Shown piece by piece: positions 42,882-51,245 of a stretch of DNA of 64,000 nt. The DNA is taken from positions 62,001 through 126,000 of the forward strand of contig NZ_JAATJT010000001.1 in NCBI RefSeq assembly GCF_011777505.1, in the 5' to 3' direction. A model generated the notes under the pieces. That model saw only the letters and a list, made by a program, of their open reading frames with translations. It made no database searches and was not told the DNA's origin. The number at the start of each line of letters is the position of its first letter. The first letter of the stretch is position 1. The DNA comes from Gaetbulibacter sp. S0825. Its GTDB lineage: Bacteria > Bacteroidota > Bacteroidia > Flavobacteriales > Flavobacteriaceae. The position numbers and the translations under genes are program-made.

Positions 42882-43778
42882 TTACACTAAATTATTACGT
42901 TTTTTTAAAAACAATTGTATAGCTTCTCCCATTGGCTCATCAAGTCTAAATAGGTGATATCCAATATTATTTGCCAATAAAAAATCTTTGGTGTTTTTAA
43001 TCATATTTTCTAAAGACTGTAAATACATTTTTTTAGCTTCAGCAGTGTTTACTTTTAATTTGGTTCCAGTCTCTAAATCTTCAAAGGTGACGTTTCCTTT
43101 ATAATCAAAATCTAGCTCATTTGCTCCCATAATATGAAGTACAATCACTTCGTTTTTAAGATTCTTTAGCTTTTTTACAAACCGCGTTAACTCTTCATTA
43201 TTTTCATACATATCTGTTATAAAGAAAATTAATTCTTTATGTGTGCGATCATGTAGCTTTCTAGATTCCGTTTCATTTTCAGGCCATTTACCATGATTTT
43301 CAATGTTTATTAATTCATGAAGTAATCTATTAAAGTGTTGTTTTTGAACTTTAGGATAAACACTATGAAGTTCTTTATCGTTAAGCGCAAATAAACCAAC
43401 TGCATCACCTTGATTTTGCGATAAATATGCAAGAGAAGCAACTAAAACCCTTACATAATCCATTTTAGACAATCCATTTTCTTCATGTAGCATGGAATTA
43501 CTAGCGTCGAGAATAAATTTTATAGAAATGTTAGTTTCTATTTCAGACTGCTTTATATAATACCTTCCTGACCTCGCTAACATTTTCCAGTCTAGTAATC
43601 TTAAATCATCTCCAGATTGATAACTTCTATATTGACTAAACTCCATACCTGGACCTACACGACGACTATGATTTACACCTGACAAATAACCATCAACAAT
43701 GACACGAGCTATTAATGCTAAACCAGATATGGTTTTTATAAGTTCAGGTTTTAATAAATCATTGTAGTCTTGTTTCAT
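42882..43778 (-). CDS. DUF58 / von Willebrand-like protein
   Basis: A 298-residue DUF58 protein with a MIDAS-type motif ILDASNSM (DxSxS, about residue 88-95) and the typical GMEFSQYRSYQSGDDLRLLDW upstream (shown in part: YRSYQSGDDLR). It overlaps the moxR stop/start by four bases, the standard partner of MoxR ATPases. It probably binds metal ion-dependently to a protein partner, with MoxR acting as a chaperone. Confidence 0.9.
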   Translation of the reverse strand: MKQDYNDLLKPELIKTISGLALIARVIVDGYLSGVNHSRRVGPGMEFSQYRSYQSGDDLRLLDWKMLARSGRYYIKQSEIETNISIKFILDASNSMLHEENGLSKMDYVRVLVASLAYLSQNQGDAVGLFALNDKELHSVYPKVQKQHFNRLLHELINIENHGKWPENETESRKLHDRTHKELIFFITDMYENNEELTRFVKKLKNLKNEVIVLHIMGANELDFDYKGNVTFEDLETGTKLKVNTAEAKKMYLQSLENMIKNTKDFLLANNIGYHLFRLDEPMGEAIQLFLKKRNNLV

Positions 43779-44785
43779 GACTTACTTTTAAGAGAGGGAA
43801 TAATGGCTTTTAAAATTTCATTTGTGACATTATAAGATGTTATGCCTTCGGCTTCGGCTCTAAAATTCACAATAATTCTATGTCTTAAAACAGGTATTGC
43901 AACATGTTTTAAGTCGTCTAACACAACAGATAGCCTACCTTGGAGTAACGCACGAGCTTTAGCAGTTAAAATCATAGCTTGTCCTGCTCTTGGGCCAGCT
44001 CCCCAATTCACCCATTCTTTTACATAATTTATCGATGTGGTTTCTGGTCTAGTAGCACGGACTACCTTGCTAACAAACTCAATTAAATCGTCACTAATTG
44101 GCACTTCACGAACCAAATGTTGTAACCTTAAAATATCTTCACCACTAATAACTTCGTGTAATGTTTCTTTTTTTATCCCAGTAGTGTTTTTTAAAATATC
44201 TGTTTCTTCAGCTGCTTCTGGATATCCAATTTTTATATAAAAAAGAAAACGATCCTGCTGTGCCTCAGGAAGAGGGAAAGTTCCAGATTGCTCAATTGGG
44301 TTTTGAGTTGCAAGAATGAAAAACGGTCTGTCTAATTTATAAGTATTCCCTGAATAGGTTACCTCAAATTCTTGCATCGCTTCTAGCAAAGCAGCTTGAG
44401 TTTTTGGAGGTGTTCTATTTATTTCATCTGCCAAAACAATGTTGGCGAAAATAGGGCCTTTATTAAATTTGAAGAATTTTTTTCCAGTACTGTGGTCTTC
44501 TTCAAGAATTTCAGTGCCTATAATGTCTGATGGCATTAAATCTGGTGTAAATTGTATGCGTTTAAACTTTAAATCAATAGCGTGAGCAAGTGTCCTAATC
44601 ATCAATGTTTTTGCTAACCCTGGGACACCTTCTAACAACGCATGACCACCTGCTAGAAATGTAATAAGTAATTGATCAACCGTTTCTTCTTGTCCAACTA
44701 TAACCTTACCAATTTCTTTTTTTAAATTTTTAAGCTTTTGAGTTAAGTCGTTAACTTCCTTCTCAATAGTTGCTAATTCTTTCAT
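43775..44785 (-). CDS. MoxR-type AAA+ ATPase
   Basis: A 336-residue MoxR ATPase. Walker A GVPGLAKT (about 59-66), Walker B VLADEINRTPPKTQ, sensor 1 in FFILATQNPIEQ, and a helical lid domain with GAGPRAGQAM are present. MoxR proteins remodel or mature partner proteins together with DUF58/VWA proteins, and both follow here in the same operon. Start MKELATIEKEV is 20 bases after the DUF4159 stop. Confidence 0.95.
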   Translation of the reverse strand: MKELATIEKEVNDLTQKLKNLKKEIGKVIVGQEETVDQLLITFLAGGHALLEGVPGLAKTLMIRTLAHAIDLKFKRIQFTPDLMPSDIIGTEILEEDHSTGKKFFKFNKGPIFANIVLADEINRTPPKTQAALLEAMQEFEVTYSGNTYKLDRPFFILATQNPIEQSGTFPLPEAQQDRFLFYIKIGYPEAAEETDILKNTTGIKKETLHEVISGEDILRLQHLVREVPISDDLIEFVSKVVRATRPETTSINYVKEWVNWGAGPRAGQAMILTAKARALLQGRLSVVLDDLKHVAIPVLRHRIIVNFRAEAEGITSYNVTNEILKAIIPSLKSKS

Positions 44786-44805
44786 TTATTTCTCTCTTAT
44801 TAAAT

Positions 44806-45426
44806 TTATGATGTTAGCGCATACATCACTATGTTTACTGCAAAACGAGTATTGTCGTTTTTATACCATCGTTTGTTTCTAAAATCGTAATCCCATTCAC
44901 AACCATAATCTTTGTTACTGTACAAAACACCTATTCGTCCATTTATTTCTATAGCTTTTAGGTACTCATGAACAAGATCGTCTCCCCAACCATTTAACTC
45001 TTGCGAGGTTGTAGGTGGTCCATTTTCAAATTCAAAAAATATGTTATAAATCTCATGATTATTAGGGATTTTTTTTAATCCATCTGCACCAAAAATAACT
45101 TCCATTTGACGCTCAAAAGATTTTGCAAATAAACCATCAATATCATGGTTGCAATCGTCAACAAAAACAAAACCTCCGTTATTAACATATTTTTCAAAAT
45201 TCTCTCTTTCTTTTTTTGTAAACTGAACGAGTTTGTGGCCAGATAAATAGCAAAATGGGCTTTTAAAAATCTCATCGCTACTTAATGGGATAATTTTTTC
45301 TTGCGCATCTACTTTTAATGTTGTGTACTCTACTAAAGAGTTTAATACATTTGAAGGCATTCGCTGATCGACATCCCAATCACCAGATTCATACTGTAGT
45401 CGTGTAAAAAAGAAAGTATTGCTCAA
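44806..45426 (-). CDS. DUF4159 protein
   Basis: A 206-residue protein of the DUF4159 family, with a glutamine amidotransferase-like fold pattern: FFFTRLQYESGDWDVDQRMP at the N-terminus and GGFVFVDDCNHDIDGLF in the middle. No signal peptide is visible. No ATG fits; TTG at 45426 is the best start, and the frame is open about 20 codons upstream without a Met, through the pmbA terminator. Cotranscribed with moxR. The function is unknown, but the family recurs in MoxR/Bat clusters. Confidence 0.75.
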   Translation of the reverse strand: MSNTFFFTRLQYESGDWDVDQRMPSNVLNSLVEYTTLKVDAQEKIIPLSSDEIFKSPFCYLSGHKLVQFTKKERENFEKYVNNGGFVFVDDCNHDIDGLFAKSFERQMEVIFGADGLKKIPNNHEIYNIFFEFENGPPTTSQELNGWGDDLVHEYLKAIEINGRIGVLYSNKDYGCEWDYDFRNKRWYKNDNTRFAVNIVMYALTS

Positions 45427-45438
45427 TAACTTATTATT

Positions 45439-45478
45439 AAAAAAAACTGGCTGAAATGAATACTCATAACAACCAGTT
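45439..45478 (-). terminator. Terminator after tldE
   Basis: Stem AACTGGTTG and CAGCCAGTT (one G-U pair) on the minus strand, followed by eight T residues. It ends only 13 bases before the DUF4159 start codon, so the DUF4159-moxR unit must start transcription from inside or across this hairpin. Confidence 0.7.
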
Positions 45479-45496
45479 ATTTATTAAAAAACTATT

Positions 45497-46813
45497 TTAT
45501 ACTGCGTCAGACAAACTAGTAAATGTAAAGTCTCTAACTTTCATATAAGGAATTAAGTTTCCGTTTATACGTACTTGTTGACCTAATTCCTCTAGGTTGT
45601 TTAGCATAATAATTGGGCTCTCATTAAACCTAAAGTTTTTAACAGGATGCTTTATGCGTCCATTTTCAATGTAGAAAGTTCCGTCACGAGTTAAACCAGT
45701 ATATAGTAAGGTTTGTGGGTCAACACCTCTTATGTACCAAAGTCTGGTAACTAAAATACCCTTCCTAGTACTCTTAATTAAATCTTCAAGTGATGCATTA
45801 CCACCATCCATAATAGCATTAGATGGGAAAGGAACTGGATCGACACCTTTTTGCTTAGCCCAATAACGGCTATATGCTAAATTTTTAACCACACCATTTT
45901 CAATCCACTTCATTTTTTTAAGTGGTTGTCCTTGGCCATTCCAAGTTGGAGTTGGAACATCTGGATGTAATGGGTCAGACCATAGATTAATACGCTCATC
46001 AATAATTTTTTCACCTAATTTGTTACCACCACCTTCTTTAGACATAAAACTTCGTCCTTCGTCGGCAGTACGTGCATCGATAGATCCAAACATATTTTGC
46101 AATAACCCAATAGATGCAGCTGGTTCTAAAATAACAGTATATTTCCCAGGCTCAATAGCTTTTGCTTCTCTAGACATAATAGCCTTATCTATTGCCACAT
46201 TTGAAGCTTCAACAGCATCAAACTTACTTACATCGTTAAAATCCCTAGTTACCCAACCAGAACCTGTACCGTCGTTGGTTCGCATTGTTACAGTAAAATT
46301 AACGTTGGTTGATTTATTGTAAGCAAAAAGACCATTTGAATTTAACATTGCAGAAAACCCTGCAGAATCGTTTAGAAACCCTGCGGATGTCACATCTTTT
46401 GAAGCCGCAGGATTGATACTGCTTGCGGCAACTTCTGCACGATAACCTGGTGTAATGTTAGCAGTTGCTTTACTATAAGTAATGGACTCATCATAAGTTT
46501 GTGGCCCTAAAGGAGGCATAAACTCAGGGTTTTCAGGAGCTAGTTTTGCTAATTCTTCTGCTCGCTCTACAACCTTTTTTAAGGATGCGTCATCAAATTC
46601 ATCAATTGTTGCTACACCTGACTTTAAACCAAAATTAGATTGAACAACAAGAGTTTGGTTTGATCGATGACCAGATGTGGAAACTGTATTTCTTGCATAA
46701 CGAATATTACCACTTTCGCTTCCGCTTATATTTATTTCGCAAGCATCTGCAGTAGAAAAGCTTAGTGCTTTTTCCATAATTCTGCGTGCTTCTTCTTTTG
46801 TATATATTGCCAT
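45497..46813 (-). CDS. pmbA: TldE/PmbA-family protein
   Basis: A 438-residue TldD/PmbA family protein without the HExxxH zinc motif, so it is the TldE-type non-catalytic partner. Family patterns: AREIMEKALSF-like N-terminus, GNIRYARNTVSTSGH and the C-terminal FRFNESPIIMLNNLEELG. TldD and TldE form a complex that cleaves unfolded or modified peptides. It lies 27 bases after tldD in the same operon. No signal peptide is seen, which contrasts with the Tat-like leader on TldD. Confidence 0.9.
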   Translation of the reverse strand: MAIYTKEEARRIMEKALSFSTADACEINISGSESGNIRYARNTVSTSGHRSNQTLVVQSNFGLKSGVATIDEFDDASLKKVVERAEELAKLAPENPEFMPPLGPQTYDESITYSKATANITPGYRAEVAASSINPAASKDVTSAGFLNDSAGFSAMLNSNGLFAYNKSTNVNFTVTMRTNDGTGSGWVTRDFNDVSKFDAVEASNVAIDKAIMSREAKAIEPGKYTVILEPAASIGLLQNMFGSIDARTADEGRSFMSKEGGGNKLGEKIIDERINLWSDPLHPDVPTPTWNGQGQPLKKMKWIENGVVKNLAYSRYWAKQKGVDPVPFPSNAIMDGGNASLEDLIKSTRKGILVTRLWYIRGVDPQTLLYTGLTRDGTFYIENGRIKHPVKNFRFNESPIIMLNNLEELGQQVRINGNLIPYMKVRDFTFTSLSDAV

Positions 46814-46840
46814 AATGTTATCTTTTTGTAGAAATAATTT

Positions 46841-48481
46841 TTAAATAGTTCGACCAGTATTAATTACATTAACATCTTTAAATCTAGTAGTAGAACTACC
46901 ATGAGATACAGCACTAACCTGAGAAGGCTGGCCTTTTCCATCGAAGAATGATCCAAAAATACGGTAGTCATTTTTATCACAAATTTTAACACATGAATTC
47001 CAGAATTCTTGAGTGTTAGACTGGTACGCTACATCATTTAACATGCCTTCAATTTTTCCGTTTTTAATTTCATAGAAAACAGTTCCACCAAATTGAAAAT
47101 TGTAACGTTGTTGATCTATTGAGTAAGAACCTCTTCCAGCAATATAGATGCCTTTTTCAACATCTTTAATCATGTCATGAATATTGTATTTTTCTTTTCC
47201 AGGTTCTAACGATACATTAGGCATACGTTGGAATTGCACATCATTCCAGCTTTGAGCATAACAGCATCCGTGAGATTCGTTTTGACCAATCATATGTACT
47301 TGATCGCGAATAGCTTGGTAGTTTTTTAATACACCATTGCGTACTAAATCCCATTTTTTAGTTTTTACACCTTCGTCATCATAACCAACTGCACCAAGAG
47401 ATCCAACTTGCGTTTTATCTGCAAAAAGGTTTACAATATCACTTCCGTATTTAAAGTTCCCAGATTTCCATTTATCGAGCGTTGCAAAGCTTGTTCCTGC
47501 ATAGTTAGCTTCGTAGCCTAAAACTCTATCTAATTCGAGAGGGTGACCAACAGACTCGTGAATAGTTAATCCAAGGTGATTAGGATCTAAAACTAAATCG
47601 TACTTCCCAGCATCTACCGATTTTGCTTTAAGCATTTCTTTAGCTTGTTTTGCAGCTGCTGTAGCATCTTCAATAATGTCGTAACTGTTTCTATATCCAA
47701 TTAAACCAGCTGGACCTTCAATTTTTTCCGAATCTAATCCGTCCATATATTCATAACCTAATCCCATTGGAGCACTTAAAGCCTGACGAGATTTAAACTT
47801 TCCAGCAGAACGGTCGATTGCAGTAACACCAAATGTTGGCCAGATTCTATGGACATCTTGATCAATATAAGAACCTTCTGTAGAAGCAAAATACTTTTGC
47901 TCATTTACCATGAATAAAGCAGAGTTAACAAAATTAGCTCCATTCTTCATAGCAGCTGCATTAGCGCTCAATAACAATTCAACTTTTTCAGAAACTGGAA
48001 TGTTTTTAAAATCCTTTTTTATTGGTGTTTTCCAGAAAACTTCTCCATGCGATTTTACAGGAGCAAGTTTTACAGGTTCTTTTTGGATTTTAGAATTAGC
48101 TTTTGCAATAGCTACGGCTTGCATTGTAGCTTTTTTAATACCATCTTCTGTGACATTGTTTGTTGATGCAAAACCCCAAGTCCCGTTTGCAATAACACGT
48201 ATTCCAATTCCAAAAGATTCAGTGTTTTGCACATTTTGTACTTTGTTTTCGCGTGTAAAAACAAATTGGTTTAAATATCTACCAATTCGTGCGTCAGCAT
48301 AAGTAGCACCAGCAGACTTTGCTGTGTTAAGGGCAACATCTGCTAATAGTTTTTTTGTAGTTACATCTAACCCTGGATTGAGTAATGCTTCAGCTGAAAT
48401 ATTACTTCCCATGAGCAGAGATGGCACCATTAGGGCTCCTGTCCCTAACCCTGCATATTGAATAAAATCTCTTCTTTTCAT
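46841..48481 (-). CDS. tldD: TldD metalloprotease with Tat-like leader
   Basis: A 546-residue TldD. The catalytic zinc motif HESVGHPLELDR (HExxxH) is intact near residue 315, with GCCYAQSWNDVQ later. The N-terminus MKRRDFIQYAGLGTGALMVP has twin arginines and a hydrophobic stretch ending near SNISAEA, like a Tat signal. This would place the protease outside the cytosol, unlike E. coli TldD. It leads the tldD-tldE operon. The partner TldE has no such leader, so export of the pair is uncertain. Confidence 0.92.
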   Translation of the reverse strand: MKRRDFIQYAGLGTGALMVPSLLMGSNISAEALLNPGLDVTTKKLLADVALNTAKSAGATYADARIGRYLNQFVFTRENKVQNVQNTESFGIGIRVIANGTWGFASTNNVTEDGIKKATMQAVAIAKANSKIQKEPVKLAPVKSHGEVFWKTPIKKDFKNIPVSEKVELLLSANAAAMKNGANFVNSALFMVNEQKYFASTEGSYIDQDVHRIWPTFGVTAIDRSAGKFKSRQALSAPMGLGYEYMDGLDSEKIEGPAGLIGYRNSYDIIEDATAAAKQAKEMLKAKSVDAGKYDLVLDPNHLGLTIHESVGHPLELDRVLGYEANYAGTSFATLDKWKSGNFKYGSDIVNLFADKTQVGSLGAVGYDDEGVKTKKWDLVRNGVLKNYQAIRDQVHMIGQNESHGCCYAQSWNDVQFQRMPNVSLEPGKEKYNIHDMIKDVEKGIYIAGRGSYSIDQQRYNFQFGGTVFYEIKNGKIEGMLNDVAYQSNTQEFWNSCVKICDKNDYRIFGSFFDGKGQPSQVSAVSHGSSTTRFKDVNVINTGRTI

Positions 48482-48686
48482 AAATACTTCCTTTATGTTT
48501 AGTTTGTCTTAAAGGATAAAGCTTGCTTTTCCAGAAAAGATATTTAAAAAGTCAAGCTAAACCTTAAAATTGTAAGTTATTATCTAATTATGGAGCATTC
48601 TAAGATATGAATTTTGTAAACTCTATACTATTAAGAATTATTATTTAACATATTCTTAAGGCTGTTTTTATTACTAAAAAGTAAAT

Positions 48687-48726
48687 AAAAAAAACCCTCT
48701 TAGGATATCAATTTTCCTGAGAGGGT
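48687..48726 (-). terminator. Terminator after trxB
   Basis: Stem ACCCTCT-AGGA and TCCT-AGAGGGT on the minus strand, followed by eight T residues (A run at 48687-48694). It lies 22 bases after the trxB stop. Confidence 0.85.
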
Positions 48727-48748
48727 ATAATTTTTATAAAAGTTTTAA

Positions 48749-49696
48749 CTATTCCTTAGCAGCCAAATAACGTTCGGCATCTAACGCAGCCATACACCCT
48801 GTACCTGCAGCTGTTACTGCTTGTCTATAAACATGGTCTGCCGCATCACCGCTAACAAATACACCATCAATATTAGTCTTTGATGTTCCAGGTTTATTGA
48901 TAATATAACCTGTTTCATCTAACTCTAAATAGTCTTTAAAAATATCGGTATTCGGTTTATGACCAATTGCCACGAAAAATCCAGTCGCTGGAATATCGTG
49001 CTTTTCGTTTGTTTGGTTATTAAAAACTCTAACACCTGTTACTACTTGACCGTCTCCTAAAACTTCATCAGTTTCGGTATTAAAAAGAATTTCAATGTTT
49101 TCAGTATTCTTAACTCTAGCAGCCATAATCTTGGATGCTCTAAATTCATCTCTTCTAACTAACATAGTCACCTTAGTGCATAACTTTGATAAATAGTGAG
49201 CTTCTTCACAAGCTGAATCACCTGCTCCAACAATAACAACTTCTTGGCCTCGATAGAAAAATCCATCGCAAACAGCACAAGCTGAAACACCTCCACCAAG
49301 CTTTAAATATTTTTGCTCAGATTCTAAACCTAAATATTTCGCCGATGCTCCTGTAGAGATAATTACTGTTTCGCAATGAATTTCTTTGGTATCATTTACC
49401 CAAACTTTATGAATATCTCCAGAAAAATCAACTTTAGTAACCCAACCGTCTCTAACATCAGTATCAAATCTTTCGGCTTGCAGTTGCAGTTGAATCATCA
49501 TTTCTGGTCCTGTAACACCGTCAGGATATCCAGGGAAATTTTCAACTTCGTTTGTTGTTGTTAATTGTCCACCAGGTTGTGTTCCTTGGTATAACACTGG
49601 ATTCATATTTGCTCTTGCCGCATAGATAGCTGCTGTATAGCCTGCAGGCCCTGAACCTATAATTAGGCATTTTACTTTTTCTATTGTCTCTGACAT
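48749..49696 (-). CDS. trxB: Thioredoxin reductase
   Basis: A 315-residue low-molecular-weight NADPH thioredoxin reductase. FAD motif IIGSGPAGYTAAIYAARA at the N-terminus, active site CAVC (C140, C143) and the NADPH motif VVIVGAGDSACEEA are present. It keeps thioredoxins reduced for ribonucleotide reductase and for thioredoxin-coupled ArsC elsewhere in the window. It follows the class V aminotransferase gene by 13 bases. Confidence 0.97.
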   Translation of the reverse strand: MSETIEKVKCLIIGSGPAGYTAAIYAARANMNPVLYQGTQPGGQLTTTNEVENFPGYPDGVTGPEMMIQLQLQAERFDTDVRDGWVTKVDFSGDIHKVWVNDTKEIHCETVIISTGASAKYLGLESEQKYLKLGGGVSACAVCDGFFYRGQEVVIVGAGDSACEEAHYLSKLCTKVTMLVRRDEFRASKIMAARVKNTENIEILFNTETDEVLGDGQVVTGVRVFNNQTNEKHDIPATGFFVAIGHKPNTDIFKDYLELDETGYIINKPGTSKTNIDGVFVSGDAADHVYRQAVTAAGTGCMAALDAERYLAAKE

Positions 49697-49709
49697 TTAC
49701 TAATCAATT

Positions 49710-51182
49710 TTAAACATTAAACCAATTGCTGGTTATTTCTTTTTCTATTTCTAAATTTTGGTTGTGTTCGAATTCGTTCTTAATCGCATTATATTCGTAA
49801 TCCTTACTCCATGTTTCAAAGTTTTCCGCAACGTCTTTAATTGCATCACAAATAAAAAGAATTTCCTCATTGGTCATTGTAGGATGAATAGACATACGCA
49901 CCCAACCTGGTCTTTCTATTAAACAGCCATCTAAAATTTTGAGCTCTATGGCTTTAGACGTAGGTAAATCTACATTTAACAAGAAATGTCCATAGGTTCC
50001 TGCACATGAACAACCTCCTCTGGTTTGAATTCCATAACGGTCGTTTAAAAGCTTCACTACTAAATTATAATGTGCATCAATGATATAAAATGAATACACT
50101 CCCAAACGCTCTTTTTGATGTCCTGCTAGTATTTGAAGATTATCAATCTTAGAAAGTTTATTGAAAACAATGTCGTTTATTTCGTGTTCACGATCTAAAA
50201 TATTTTTAACTCCCATTTGATCTTTAAGCTTTATTGCCAAAGCGACCTTAATAGCTTGTAAAAACCCTGGAGTTCCACCGTCTTCTCTAGATTCTATATC
50301 ATCAATATAATCGTGATCTCCCCATGGGTTTGTGTAAGATACTGTTCCCCCTCCTGGGTTATCTGGCACTAAATTTTTGTATAATTTCTTGTTGAATATT
50401 AAAACTCCCGAAGCACCAGGTCCTCCTAAAAATTTATGTGGCGAAAACATCACTGCATCTAAATACGCTTCTTTATCTTCAGGATGCATATTAATTTCTA
50501 CATAAGGTGCCGAACATGCAAAATCCACAAAACACAATCCATTATTTTGATGAATTAGTTTTGCAATAGCATGATAATCTGTTTTGATTCCTGTAACATT
50601 TGAACATGCTGTAACAGCAGCTATTTTTATTGGATGATCTTTATATTTATCTAAAAGTTTTTGATAGCTTTTCATGCACACCAAACCAACTTCATCACAA
50701 GGAATAACTTCTACCTTAGCAATAGTTTCTAACCAAGACGTTTGATTCGAATGATGCTCCATGTGAGTTACAAAAACCACTGGACGTAAGTCTTCAGGAA
50801 CTTCTGTGTAATCTTTTAAGTTTTCAGAAACTTTCAATCCCAAAATACGCTGAAACTTATTGATAGCTCCTGTCATTCCTGTACCTACAGTTATCAATAC
50901 ATCATCTTCAGAAGCATTAACATGTTCCTTGATGATGGTACGAGCTTCATGGTACGCATGCGTCATTGAAGAGCCTGTTATGGATGTTTCTGTATGCGTA
51001 TTAGCCACATAAGGACCAATAACGTTCATCATTTTTTCTTCTATAGGTCTATAAAGTCTACCGCTTGCAGTCCAATCGGCATAAATAATGTCTTTTTTTC
51101 CATAAGGTGACTGGAAGGATTGATTGATTCCAACTATGTTTTCTCTGAATTTTTGAAAATAGCTTTCTAAAGGTGTTGACAT
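49710..51182 (-). CDS. Class V aminotransferase / cysteine desulfurase-like
   Basis: A 490-residue PLP enzyme of the NifS/CsdA fold. The PLP lysine is in FSPHKFLGGPGASG (about 235-250), with IYADWTASGRLYRPIEEKM near residue 40 and GGCSCAGTYGHFL near 415. Some family members are Cys or Sec desulfurases, others kynureninase-like; the substrate here is not clear. The ATG of MSTPLESYFQ is chosen; the longer frame begins upstream with a low-complexity run. Cotranscribed with trxB. Confidence 0.85.
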   Translation of the reverse strand: MSTPLESYFQKFRENIVGINQSFQSPYGKKDIIYADWTASGRLYRPIEEKMMNVIGPYVANTHTETSITGSSMTHAYHEARTIIKEHVNASEDDVLITVGTGMTGAINKFQRILGLKVSENLKDYTEVPEDLRPVVFVTHMEHHSNQTSWLETIAKVEVIPCDEVGLVCMKSYQKLLDKYKDHPIKIAAVTACSNVTGIKTDYHAIAKLIHQNNGLCFVDFACSAPYVEINMHPEDKEAYLDAVMFSPHKFLGGPGASGVLIFNKKLYKNLVPDNPGGGTVSYTNPWGDHDYIDDIESREDGGTPGFLQAIKVALAIKLKDQMGVKNILDREHEINDIVFNKLSKIDNLQILAGHQKERLGVYSFYIIDAHYNLVVKLLNDRYGIQTRGGCSCAGTYGHFLLNVDLPTSKAIELKILDGCLIERPGWVRMSIHPTMTNEEILFICDAIKDVAENFETWSKDYEYNAIKNEFEHNQNLEIEKEITSNWFNV

Positions 51183-51245
51183 TATCTTCTTAAAATTTAG
51201 CGTGTACAAAAATAGTGAAAAGAATTGCTTTACGTAACTAAAAAA

